Below are positions 46,594-55,215 of a stretch of DNA of 64,000 nucleotides, in pieces. The stretch comes from an uncultured Methylococcales bacterium (lineage in GTDB: Bacteria > Pseudomonadota > Gammaproteobacteria > Methylococcales > Methylomonadaceae): positions 1 to 64,000 of the forward strand of contig CAJVZC010000001.1 of the NCBI GenBank assembly GCA_913019935.1, read 5' to 3'. The notes under the pieces are model-generated. The model was not told the DNA's origin, did no database searches, and worked only from the letters and a program-made list of their open reading frames with translations. Within the stretch, counting starts at the first letter, position 1; every line of letters starts with the position of its first letter. The position numbers and the translations under genes were made by a program.

Positions 46594-48480
46594 TTACAAC
46601 CCATCAAAACTTTCCATCTCTTCCGTAATCTCTAACCATCGGTTTTCAGCATCCTGAACCAAAAGATCCAATTCACCCTTTCTTTTCAGTATTTTTTTTA
46701 ACTGCTCTTTTTGAGCCTCCTGATAGATGGTCGCGTCAGACAGTGCTTGTTCTATTTCTGTCTGCTCCCGGTGAAACCGATCAACCGTCTTTTCAACCTT
46801 CAACAAAATATCCCTGAGCGGCTTAAGCTTCTTTCGTTTTTCCGCCTCTATCCGACGCTGGTCTTTACGTGAAACACCTTCTTCTATCACCTTCTCTGGG
46901 CTATTAATATTTTTCTTATCTTCAACCCAATGTTGATAATCATCAAGATCACCTGAAAAAACTTGTACGGTACCCTCGTCAACAAAAATCAATTTATCAG
47001 TAACCGAACGAATTAAATGCCGATCATGCGACACAACAATCAGCGCACCCCGGTAGTCTTGCAAGGCCATACTTAGAGCATGTCGCATCTCTAGGTCAAG
47101 ATGATTAGTAGGCTCATCAAGTAACAGTAAATTAGGGTTTTGATATACTAATATCGCCAGAACTAATCGAGCTTTTTCACCCCCGGAAAAAGGCCGTACC
47201 GGGCCCAAAACCTTATCGCCGACAAAATCAAACCCCCCTAAAAAATTTCTTAATTCTTTTTCACTCGCTAATGGATCCAAATGCTGTAGATGCCACAACG
47301 GACTTTCTTCCACGCGCAATTGCTCTAATTGATGCTGCGCAAAGTAACCAATATCTAATGCATCCGCGCCTTGACGGACACCCGATAAAGTCGCAATCTC
47401 ACCGGCTAAACATTTAACCAAGGTAGACTTACCGGCACCGTTTTTCCCCAGCAACCCAATTCTATCCCCCGGGCTAATAAATAAATCAACGGCTTTCAAA
47501 ATCGTTTTATCCGCGTAACCAATATCTGCCGATTCCAAGGTTAATAATTGATTGGGGATTTTTCCGGGGTCTTTAAAACTAAAATTAAAAGGCGAATCAA
47601 CATGCGCTTGGGCAATAAAGTTCATTCGCTCCAATGTTTTAATTCGACTTTGCGCCTGTTTTGCCTTGGTTGCTTGAACACGAAAACGATCAATAAAACT
47701 TTGGATATGCGCAATTTCTTTTTGTTGTTGTTCATAGGCTGCTTGTTGTTGTGCTAACTTCTCAGCACGCAACCGTTCAAAAACGGTGTAGTTACCGGTA
47801 TACATTTGCGCGCTATTCTGTTCAATATGCATAATATGATCAGCAATCGCATCTAAAAAATCACGGTCATGTGAAATTAACAACAAGGTGCCCGGATACC
47901 TTATCAACCAGTCTTGAAGCCAAATAACAGCATCCAGATCAAGATGGTTTGTCGGCTCATCCAACAAGAGCATGTCCGAACGACTCATTAACGCTTGCGC
48001 TAAATTCAAACGCATCCGCCAGCCCCCTGAAAACTCCATCACGGGCCGTGTCTCATCAGTCACCAAAAACCCTAAACCGTCCATGAGTCGCGATGCTCGA
48101 CTTTGCGCCGTATAACCACCGATATCATCAAGTTTTACATGAATTTCTGCCTGCTTAATACCGTCATTAGCTAACTCAGCATGAGCTAATTGTTCTTGTA
48201 TTATGCGCAAGCTTCTATCGCCATCAACAATATAATCAATCGCTGTTCTGGAAACAGCTGGCATTTCTTGTGCAACATGCGCTATTTCAATGCCCTGAGG
48301 CATTGATAAATCACCCTCATCTGAATGAATAATATTACGAATCATCGCAAATAAACTGGATTTACCGGTTCCATTGGCGCCGGTTACTCCCACTTTCTGT
48401 CCCTTGTGAATAATGAAAGACAAGCCAGAAAACAACAGCCGTTCTCCACGGCGCAAGCTAATATTTTTAAAGTTCAGCAC
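46594..48480 (-). CDS. yheS: ABC-F ATPase, YheS type
   Basis: A 628-residue cytoplasmic protein with two ABC cassettes and no membrane domain; ABC-F proteins act on the ribosome to ease stalled translation. The first cassette has GANGTGKSS, FSGGWRMRLNLAQAL and LLLDEPTNHLDLDAVIW; the second has GKNGAGKST and FSGGEKARLVLAI. A P-site tRNA interaction motif region lies between them, and the C terminus is a coiled-coil domain (from about 545). Sequence follows E. coli YheS closely, including IDYIVDGDRSLR near the start. Confidence 0.93.
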   Translation of the reverse strand: MLNFKNISLRRGERLLFSGLSFIIHKGQKVGVTGANGTGKSSLFAMIRNIIHSDEGDLSMPQGIEIAHVAQEMPAVSRTAIDYIVDGDRSLRIIQEQLAHAELANDGIKQAEIHVKLDDIGGYTAQSRASRLMDGLGFLVTDETRPVMEFSGGWRMRLNLAQALMSRSDMLLLDEPTNHLDLDAVIWLQDWLIRYPGTLLLISHDRDFLDAIADHIMHIEQNSAQMYTGNYTVFERLRAEKLAQQQAAYEQQQKEIAHIQSFIDRFRVQATKAKQAQSRIKTLERMNFIAQAHVDSPFNFSFKDPGKIPNQLLTLESADIGYADKTILKAVDLFISPGDRIGLLGKNGAGKSTLVKCLAGEIATLSGVRQGADALDIGYFAQHQLEQLRVEESPLWHLQHLDPLASEKELRNFLGGFDFVGDKVLGPVRPFSGGEKARLVLAILVYQNPNLLLLDEPTNHLDLEMRHALSMALQDYRGALIVVSHDRHLIRSVTDKLIFVDEGTVQVFSGDLDDYQHWVEDKKNINSPEKVIEEGVSRKDQRRIEAEKRKKLKPLRDILLKVEKTVDRFHREQTEIEQALSDATIYQEAQKEQLKKILKRKGELDLLVQDAENRWLEITEEMESFDGL

Positions 48481-48645
48481 TACCTTTCATCCAGTTTACT
48501 TAATTAGGGCTCAAACCATAGAACACAACCCTTGGTCGTGTTACATAATAAATCCATGGTAACGATTCTATTGTGATCAGAAAATATAATCTGTTTAAAT
48601 ACCGACTCAGACCTTAAATACACCTTAATAAGAAGGACCGATATT

Positions 48646-48954
48646 ATGTATATAGCCATCAACCGATTTAAAATTAACCGTGGCAAAGAAAATGAATTTG
48701 AAACGATGTGGCGAGACAGAGATTCACACTTAGAAGACGTAACGGGCTTTATAAAATTTCATTTGGCAAAAGGAAATGCGGAACCATCCCATACCCTTTA
48801 CATTTCTCATAGCACATGGCATTCAAAAGAAGACTTCAGCCAATGGACCAAATCAGAGGCCTTTAGGTCCGCGCATAAAAACGCGGGGAAAAATAGTGCG
48901 GTATATCAGGAACACCCCGTTTTTGAAGGCTTTACTGTTGTCATCGGCAATTAA
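48646..48954 (+). CDS. Antibiotic-biosynthesis-monooxygenase-fold protein, candidate haem oxygenase (IsdG-like)
   Basis: A 102-residue dimeric alpha/beta barrel protein. The residues that define IsdG/MhuD haem oxygenases are in matching places: Asn6, Trp67 (DFSQW) and His77 (FRSAHK). Staphylococcal IsdG uses Asn7, Trp67 and His77. AAGGA lies about 9 nt before the ATG. No haem uptake genes flank it. It could instead be a non-haem monooxygenase of the same fold, but the triad makes haem degradation for iron the better guess (inference). Confidence 0.8.
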   Translation: MYIAINRFKINRGKENEFETMWRDRDSHLEDVTGFIKFHLAKGNAEPSHTLYISHSTWHSKEDFSQWTKSEAFRSAHKNAGKNSAVYQEHPVFEGFTVVIGN

Positions 48955-48990
48955 AAAAGCAACACCGTTTTAGCACCGTATTGCTTTTTA
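48953..48990. terminator. Bidirectional terminator between the IsdG-like and YcxB-like genes
   Basis: AAAAAAGCAA (48953-48962) pairs with TTGCTTTTT (48981-48989), leaving A- and T-runs at both ends. Placed between convergent genes. Confidence 0.7.
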
Positions 48991-49008
48991 AAAAATCACC
49001 CATGACCG

Positions 49009-49530
49009 CTAACTATAGCGGTCTATCAACTTATCAGCCTGCTCAGAGAACTTTTCCAAATCCCCTGACGTCACAGAACGAACCGGAATAACTAATGCCG
49101 TATCGATATCAATATAGATATAAACATATTTTTCACCGTATTCAACACGTAACAATTCCTTCCATGCCATGGTATTTTCACCCGAAGGCGAGACTTCCAC
49201 CAATACTTTCGGTTCAATAGTTAATTTATAATGCCCTAAAATATGAGCTTTTTCTTCTTCGCTATACTGGCTCCTAAACCGTCTACGCATGTCCCACCGA
49301 CTAAAATACGGCATACCAAAAACCAACACTAAAGCAAAGACAACCGTAAATAAACCGGTGTATTCATCTTTAAGTAAAAGGCCATAAAAAATCCCAATCA
49401 TAACCAAAATGGCGGGCACAATCCCCTGCCCAAATCGCATTCTTTTTCTGGCTTGTTCACTTCCTGAAAATCGCTTTTCATTGAAATGGATTAAATCGTC
49501 TTCTACTAAATCGTACTCTACTTCAAACAT
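49009..49530 (-). CDS. YcxB-like membrane protein
   Basis: A 173-residue protein with a soluble N terminus, two adjacent membrane helices (about 35-51 and 58-74), a basic loop (RRRFRSQY), and a C-terminal beta-rich domain with EVSPSGENTMAWKELLRVE, matching the YcxB-like fold. Function is unknown. It follows ndh by 26 bp in the same direction, so the two may be co-transcribed. Confidence 0.7.
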   Translation of the reverse strand: MFEVEYDLVEDDLIHFNEKRFSGSEQARKRMRFGQGIVPAILVMIGIFYGLLLKDEYTGLFTVVFALVLVFGMPYFSRWDMRRRFRSQYSEEEKAHILGHYKLTIEPKVLVEVSPSGENTMAWKELLRVEYGEKYVYIYIDIDTALVIPVRSVTSGDLEKFSEQADKLIDRYS

Positions 49531-49556
49531 AACTATCCCAATAAAATCTTAAAAAA

Positions 49557-50861
49557 CTAGTGCATTTTAATACGCGCATGCGTACTACGCCTAAACAAAT
49601 TAGATAACGTTAACATCGCCGTTCGAAAATAACCATGAATAGCTATTTGATGCATTTTATATAACGACAAGTAAACTAAACGGGCAATCAGCCCTCCCAC
49701 GCTCACAGAACCCATCAAATTACCCATTAAACTACCCACCGTTGAATGCCGTCCCAGAGCCACTAATGAGCCATAATCACGGTAAACATAATCTATCGTT
49801 TCATGCGTACCCTGAACACGGTTAATCAATGTCTTTGCCAAGGTGCTCGCTTGTTGATGCGCGGCTTGTGCTCGCGGGGGTACAGTTCGGTCATGTCCTG
49901 GCCATGGGCAAGCGGCACAATCACCCATTGCAAAAATATCACTATCTTCTGTGGTTTCCAACGTCTGCTTAACAACCAACTGATTAATCCTATTAACGTC
50001 TAAACCGTCTAAATCCGCTAACCAATCAGGACCTTTAATGCCTGCTGCCCAGACTTTAATATCAGCCAAAACAATATCACCGTTCTTTAAACGCACCCCT
50101 TTTTCTGTTACGCCCACCACTTGCTGGCCTAATCTTAATTCTACACCGAGCTTAAGTAACTGCTTATGAACGGCTAAAGCCAATTTCTCCGAGAGTGCCG
50201 GCAATAAACGAGTTGCCGTATCGATAATCGTTACTTTAACCGTAATGTCATCCAAGCCGTACATTGAAAATTGTTTCTTAACATCTAAAAGCTCTGCTGA
50301 TAATTCAACGCCTGTCGCCCCTGCTCCGATAATAGCAATAGACAAACATTTATTTTTACTTTGATCCTTGGTATGCGTCCGAATATAACGCTCAACTAAT
50401 CTTTTCTGAAAACGATAAGCCTGATAAGGCGTATCAAGAAATAAACAGTGCTCATTAACGCCACTGACATTAAATATATTACTAACGCTACCGACACTAA
50501 TAACCAATGTGTCGTAATTAAAAACCCGCTTGGGAATAATTTCGTCACCATTTTTTGTGACTGTTGGACTCACAAAGATCGCTTTATTTTCTCGATCGAG
50601 ACCTTCCATACGCCCTAAACGAAACTGGAAATGACAACGATGCGCTTGCGCTAAGTATTCTATTTCATCCGCTTCCGCAAAAGAACCGGCAGCCACTTCA
50701 TGCAACAACGGCTTCCAAATATGCGTATAAGATGCGTCTACTAAGGTAATTTCTGCCTTGTTATTGCGCCCCAACTTTCGACCTAGACTGGATGCCAGTT
50801 CCAAACCTCCGGCGCCACCGCCGACAATAACAATTTTATGAAGCTCTTTTTCACCGGTCAT
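49557..50861 (-). CDS. ndh: Type II NADH dehydrogenase (NDH-2)
   Basis: A single-subunit flavoenzyme passing electrons from NADH to quinone without pumping ions. At 434 residues it has the FAD-binding IVGGGAGGLELASSLG at the N terminus, the NADH-binding IAIIGAGATGVELSAEL near 177, VWAAGIKGP, and FAMGDCAACP. The hydrophobic and basic C terminus likely binds the membrane. Upstream of the YcxB-like gene. Confidence 0.95.
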   Translation of the reverse strand: MTGEKELHKIVIVGGGAGGLELASSLGRKLGRNNKAEITLVDASYTHIWKPLLHEVAAGSFAEADEIEYLAQAHRCHFQFRLGRMEGLDRENKAIFVSPTVTKNGDEIIPKRVFNYDTLVISVGSVSNIFNVSGVNEHCLFLDTPYQAYRFQKRLVERYIRTHTKDQSKNKCLSIAIIGAGATGVELSAELLDVKKQFSMYGLDDITVKVTIIDTATRLLPALSEKLALAVHKQLLKLGVELRLGQQVVGVTEKGVRLKNGDIVLADIKVWAAGIKGPDWLADLDGLDVNRINQLVVKQTLETTEDSDIFAMGDCAACPWPGHDRTVPPRAQAAHQQASTLAKTLINRVQGTHETIDYVYRDYGSLVALGRHSTVGSLMGNLMGSVSVGGLIARLVYLSLYKMHQIAIHGYFRTAMLTLSNLFRRSTHARIKMH

Positions 50862-51065
50862 TTCACTTTATCCCTTACATGTGCGTAGAACCAACACGCT
50901 TTGGCTCTACATAACTGAAATAGCATTATAGCGAATAATGTCATTATTCAGGGCAAAACCATACGTGTTCTAGCCCCCTAAAACAAGTTCAAACCCTTTT
51001 TTCCTGTTACGGACCCTATATTTAGTTATTGGAGGCAGTCATTTAGCTATGGTATTATCATTAAA

Positions 51066-51425
51066 ATGAAGCGCTTAACATTGAGATATTATTTAGCTAC
51101 TGCCCTCACTTTTATGGGGCCGTTACAAACTCTGTCTGCACAAACCTTGGCAGAACCCGTACCGCTACCTGAGCCACCAGAACTACCACTGCCCGTTCAA
51201 AGTGGCGACAACATGGTGGTTCCCGATATTACAATTATTCGGCGCGCTGGCAAAACCATCCATGAATACCGCGTTAACGGTGAGCTCTATAAAGTTAAGA
51301 TCATACCTGAATACGGCCCGGCCTATTATCTGGTCGATATTGATGGTGATGGCAATATGGAAATGCGCCATTCTGATCTTGAAAAAGGTTCTCGCCTACC
51401 CAAATGGCAACTACTGAGCTGGTAA
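51066..51425 (+). CDS. DUF2782 family exported protein
   Basis: A 119-residue protein with a signal peptide (about 1-25, ending LSAQ), a proline-rich stretch, and the DUF2782 domain with VVPDITIIRRAGKTIHEYR and PAYYLVDIDGDGNM. The family is common in gammaproteobacteria; its function is unknown. It is 60 bp before the FetB-like gene in the same direction. Confidence 0.8.
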   Translation: MKRLTLRYYLATALTFMGPLQTLSAQTLAEPVPLPEPPELPLPVQSGDNMVVPDITIIRRAGKTIHEYRVNGELYKVKIIPEYGPAYYLVDIDGDGNMEMRHSDLEKGSRLPKWQLLSW

Positions 51426-51485
51426 ATGGCCTACGGCTAATTATTTTACGGCCGAAACACTCGCTGCTTTATTAAAAAACCATTC

Positions 51486-52208
51486 ATGGACTCTGTTATT
51501 CCACCAATTTCATTACTCAACTTAGTCATTTCCTTTATCCCAGTTGCACTGGTTTTCGCCTTTTTTGTTTATTGGTCTCTAGGCATAAAAAAAACCCTTT
51601 ATGCACTATCTAGAATGTGGCTGCAATTACTTACCATTGGCTATTGCCTAACTTTCCTATTCAACACCGAAACGCCGTGGGTGATTGCTGTTGTTTTACT
51701 CGTCATGGTTGTGGCCGCCAGTTGGATCTCTTTAAATGAAGTTCAACAGCAACGAAGAGATCTCTTCTTTAAGGCACTCGCCGCTATTTCACTCGGCGGT
51801 GGCATCACACTAGCCATTATAATCTTTGGGGTATTACAATTATCGCCCTGGTTTCAGCCTCAATTCATCATCCCTTTGTCAGGAATGATTTTCGCTAATG
51901 CAATGAATGCTATCAGCCTTGCGGCCGAAAGATTCAATAACGAACTGGCTCATCAACAAAGCTATCAACAAGCCCGTAACATTGCCTTTAGTACTGCTCT
52001 TATACCCATAACTAATTCGCTTTTCGCTGTTGGCTTAGTCTCCATACCCGGCATGATGAGTGGACAAATATTATCGGGTATTGCGCCTACCATTGCGGCA
52101 CGTTACCAAATTATGGTTATGTGCATGTTATTTGCCTCAGCGGGTCTATCCACTGCGCTTTTTTTAACCCTATGCCGATTTTCTACAAGACAATCTGATA
52201 ACATATAA
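51486..52208 (+). CDS. fetB: FetB-like permease (UPF0014), without its ATPase
   Basis: A 240-residue polytopic protein resembling FetB, the membrane half of the FetAB iron exporter. Matches include LGIKKTLYALSRMWLQLLTIGY near the start, IIPLSGMIFANAMNAISLA and the long conserved block beginning TALIPITNSLFAVGLVSIPG and continuing through MMSGQIL and YQIMVMCML. FetB needs the ABC ATPase FetA, usually encoded immediately upstream; here the neighbours are a DUF2782 gene and an unknown gene. The ABC ATPase at 55216 is of tungstate type and not a natural partner. Confidence 0.85.
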   Translation: MDSVIPPISLLNLVISFIPVALVFAFFVYWSLGIKKTLYALSRMWLQLLTIGYCLTFLFNTETPWVIAVVLLVMVVAASWISLNEVQQQRRDLFFKALAAISLGGGITLAIIIFGVLQLSPWFQPQFIIPLSGMIFANAMNAISLAAERFNNELAHQQSYQQARNIAFSTALIPITNSLFAVGLVSIPGMMSGQILSGIAPTIAARYQIMVMCMLFASAGLSTALFLTLCRFSTRQSDNI

Positions 52209-52378
52209 GTCAAACAATAGAATATTGACTGTCAATCATTCGCTCATTGTTTTAACTTATTTTTATGTGACAATTTGCCCTATCGCTTTGTCAGATTTAA
52301 TTAGCTAAAATATTTTCTACTAATAGCCATTACTTTAATGGTTTAGTACAAATTAACCATTAAAGACAGGAGACCCTC

Positions 52379-53311
52379 TTGATCACTTACAAAATAAAAA
52401 CCTTTACACTGATGATTGGGCTTTGTTTATTACCGCTCGAATGGGTACACGCAAACGCTGCAGGACAAGATAAAATCCATATCTCTGTGGAAGGCCCTAT
52501 TACCAAAACAGGCGATTCTTTATTCTCTTTAACGGTGCAGTGGCGCCATAATAATGATAGAACGTATGAATCTACTGCCATGGCTTTTATTACTGGCCCT
52601 GACACATTGCGCCCAGATACCGCAGTCAGCTCGGCTAAAAAATTAAAATCAGCCATGTATGATGCGCTTGAAGAACTTTACCCAAACTCACGGGGTGTTA
52701 GCGCTGAAAATCCTAAAAAACAACCAGAAGTTACTATCAGCAATAATGCCAATTTTTCATTTACCCGCGTTACTGCCAGAGACTACGCCAACCAAAAATT
52801 GACCTACGACTTAGCCGGACAATCCTTTGGCGCTGCTGCTGTTAATTTCTCTGTTGATATGGTCTACTTTGCTGATATTGCCTATATTGACGCTTTTGCC
52901 CCACCTAAACAAACTCAAGCAACCGGCGGCGGCATTACCATTAGTATTGATAACGGGCAACCTATCCATATTGCAACCAAAAACAAAGACACTCGAACCA
53001 TAGAAAAAGAACTGGCTGAAGCAATTTCACAAGCGACTTTTAGCAATTTATCTATCATCCCGCACAGTCGCGGTGGCGGAAAAAGAAACAGTAAAGCCTT
53101 TGATGGCGGTGAAATCCAATTTACTCACTTAGCTGCAAACAAAATTACGATTGACTTAAAAGACCCCAGCCTCGGTGTCTTAACAAAATTTCAATTTAAG
53201 GATACCGTAAAAGAACAAGAGAGCGCGTCCTACATTAAATGGATTTTCGCCTTACTTATCTTGATCGGTGCAGGCTACTTCTTCTACAGTTGGTATAAAG
53301 AAACACACTAA
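52379..53311 (+). CDS. Signal-anchored protein of unknown function
   Basis: A 310-residue protein I do not recognise. It has a signal peptide (about 1-27, ending VHANA), a long beta-rich and glycine/serine-containing exported region with a repeated theme (KIHISVEGPITKTG early, then GGITISIDNGQPIHIATKNK), and one C-terminal membrane helix (about 284-303) ending in a short basic tail. The start is TTG at 52379, supported by AGGAG with a 6-nt spacer. It would be anchored in the inner membrane with its bulk in the periplasm. It stands alone between fetB and a terminator. Confidence 0.65.
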   Translation: MITYKIKTFTLMIGLCLLPLEWVHANAAGQDKIHISVEGPITKTGDSLFSLTVQWRHNNDRTYESTAMAFITGPDTLRPDTAVSSAKKLKSAMYDALEELYPNSRGVSAENPKKQPEVTISNNANFSFTRVTARDYANQKLTYDLAGQSFGAAAVNFSVDMVYFADIAYIDAFAPPKQTQATGGGITISIDNGQPIHIATKNKDTRTIEKELAEAISQATFSNLSIIPHSRGGGKRNSKAFDGGEIQFTHLAANKITIDLKDPSLGVLTKFQFKDTVKEQESASYIKWIFALLILIGAGYFFYSWYKETH

Positions 53312-53320
53312 AACGGGCCC

Positions 53321-53359
53321 AAATAAAACCGTTGTGCCAAGTGCAGAACGGTTTTATTT
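53321..53359. terminator. Strong bidirectional terminator between the unknown gene and the kinase-like gene
   Basis: AAATAAAACCGTT (53321-53333) is perfectly paired with AACGGTTTTATTT (53347-53359) over a 13-nt loop. It overlaps the stop codon of the leftward gene. Confidence 0.85.
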
Positions 53360-54235
53360 AACTTCAGCCAATAGTCGGTCAATAAGATTCTGTGCCTGAT
53401 TGAGATAACCCGCACCAAATAAATTTAAATGATTCAAAACATGATACAAATTATAAAGATTCTTACGTACACCATACCCCGCATCTAGCTTAAATGATGC
53501 GTTATAAGCGCTGTAAAACCCCGCACTAAATCCACCAAATAACTCGGTCATTGCCATATCAGTCTCACGGTCACCGTAGTAACAAGCTGGATCAAAGATA
53601 ATCGGCAAACCCGTTTTATCTACAGCCACATTTCCCGCCCATAAATCCCCATGCAATAAAGATGGCATCGGTTGATAATCGGTAAAAAAGACCGACATGA
53701 TCTCCCTCAGGGATTGTCCAGATTGTTGCAATCGGCGCCCGTAGCCATTACAAAGAGCCAGCTCCAACTGAAACCCTAGTCGCTGATCCTTCCAGAAAAC
53801 TAGCCAATCCGTACTAGGGCTGTTTTTTTGCACGGTAGACCCAATGGTATTATCTCTGTGCCAGCCGAAAAAAGGCTGCTGTAAACGATGAAGTTCTGCT
53901 AATTGTTCCCCCAAAGACTGCTCAGACTGAGCTGTGCTCGAACCAAATTCTACAAAGGTCAACAACAAAAAACTTCTATCATCGATAACGCCACTCAACA
54001 ATGGCTGCGGCACTGAAACCGTTTGGGTTGAATAAAGCGCCTCTAGACCGGCATATTCAGCCTCAAACATCGACCGTAAACCCGCATCGTTTAATTTAAT
54101 AAAATACCGCTGTTTGCCCCCTACAATTTGATAAGAGGCATTAATACTCCCTCCACTAACAGGGATTATTTTCTCAATTTCAAAGGTTCTGCCACTAAAC
54201 TCTTCGATTTTATGGGCTAATAATTTTTTATTCAT
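53354..54235 (-). CDS. Fructosamine kinase family protein
   Basis: A 293-residue protein of the fructosamine-3-kinase/APH fold, which phosphorylates sugar adducts on proteins or small ribulosamines. Seen: PVSGGSINASYQI with the nucleotide loop, YFIKLNDA with the ATP-binding lysine, the catalytic loop LLHGDLWAGNV, and the metal-binding IIFDPACYYGDRETD. Its start is 20 bp from the tupA stop, so the two may share a transcript. Substrate unknown. Confidence 0.9.
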   Translation of the reverse strand: MNKKLLAHKIEEFSGRTFEIEKIIPVSGGSINASYQIVGGKQRYFIKLNDAGLRSMFEAEYAGLEALYSTQTVSVPQPLLSGVIDDRSFLLLTFVEFGSSTAQSEQSLGEQLAELHRLQQPFFGWHRDNTIGSTVQKNSPSTDWLVFWKDQRLGFQLELALCNGYGRRLQQSGQSLREIMSVFFTDYQPMPSLLHGDLWAGNVAVDKTGLPIIFDPACYYGDRETDMAMTELFGGFSAGFYSAYNASFKLDAGYGVRKNLYNLYHVLNHLNLFGAGYLNQAQNLIDRLLAEVK

Positions 54236-54255
54236 GACTCTAAATCATAAAATCA

Positions 54256-55068
54256 TTAAGGCTGTCCTTTACTTCTATCACCGTAAAAGAGCACCTGCCC
54301 TTTACGCTTAAAATTATTAATGATTTTTTGGCTCTCCTCACTAATCAAAAAAGCAATGTACTGCTGCGCCAAATCAAACTTAACATGCGGATGCCGTTTA
54401 GGGTTTATCGCCATGACATGGTAAGGATTATTAAGCTTTGGATCACCTTGGAAAACAATCTCTAATGCCACTTTACCTTGATAGGCAAGGTATGTCCCTC
54501 GGTCTGTTAACGTATAAGCCCCACTTTCATTAGCCATGCGTAAGACCGCCCCCATGCCCTGACCAACAGACAAATACCAGTGCCCCTTAGGGTTAATACC
54601 CACCTGCTGCCAAAGACTATTTTCTTTTTTATGTGTCCCCGAATCATCTCCTCTGGAAATAAATACACCTTGTCCGCTAGCGATTTTTTTCATCACTTCA
54701 TTCGGGGTACTTAATTGGTGCAGCTCCAAAGGGTCGCTGGCCGGACCCACGATAACAAAATCATTATGCATAACCGCTTCACGATGAATGCCAAATCCCG
54801 CATTCATAAAAGCGACTTCGGCTGCAGGCGCATGCACTAAAACCACATCGACATCGCCATTTGCTCCCAACTGTAATGCTTTTCCTGTGCCCACAGCAAT
54901 AACGTTTAAACGAACCCCATTACTTTTTTCAAAAACCGGATGCAATACTGAAAGCAGTCCTGAATTTTCAGTACTTGTCGTTGTTGCCACCCGCAAAATG
55001 GCTGCATCTGCCACACATACTGAAAAAACAGCATTACATATAAAAACAAAAAAACATCTTTTAATCAT
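54256..55068 (-). CDS. tupA: Tungstate ABC transporter substrate-binding protein TupA
   Basis: A 270-residue periplasmic binding protein with a signal peptide (about 1-22) and the TupA oxyanion-binding motif ATTTSTENSG at the start of the mature part. Other family parts: DVDVVLVHAPAAE, the SRGDDSGTHKKE loop and TDRGTYLAY. TupA binds tungstate (sometimes molybdate) with high affinity. Its expected permease tupB is not nearby; the ATPase tupC is divergent across 147 bp. Confidence 0.92.
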   Translation of the reverse strand: MIKRCFFVFICNAVFSVCVADAAILRVATTTSTENSGLLSVLHPVFEKSNGVRLNVIAVGTGKALQLGANGDVDVVLVHAPAAEVAFMNAGFGIHREAVMHNDFVIVGPASDPLELHQLSTPNEVMKKIASGQGVFISRGDDSGTHKKENSLWQQVGINPKGHWYLSVGQGMGAVLRMANESGAYTLTDRGTYLAYQGKVALEIVFQGDPKLNNPYHVMAINPKRHPHVKFDLAQQYIAFLISEESQKIINNFKRKGQVLFYGDRSKGQP

Positions 55069-55215
55069 CTCGGTATCCCAATAGAAAAAATCCTCATTTT
55101 AGGTTAATTTAAACCGCCCAAAACGCATACCTAATCTTCAAATATAAACACTTAGAACTACTTTAAATCGACATCATTCAGCGTTCTTTTATGTGCTCAT
55201 GTACAATATGAGATT

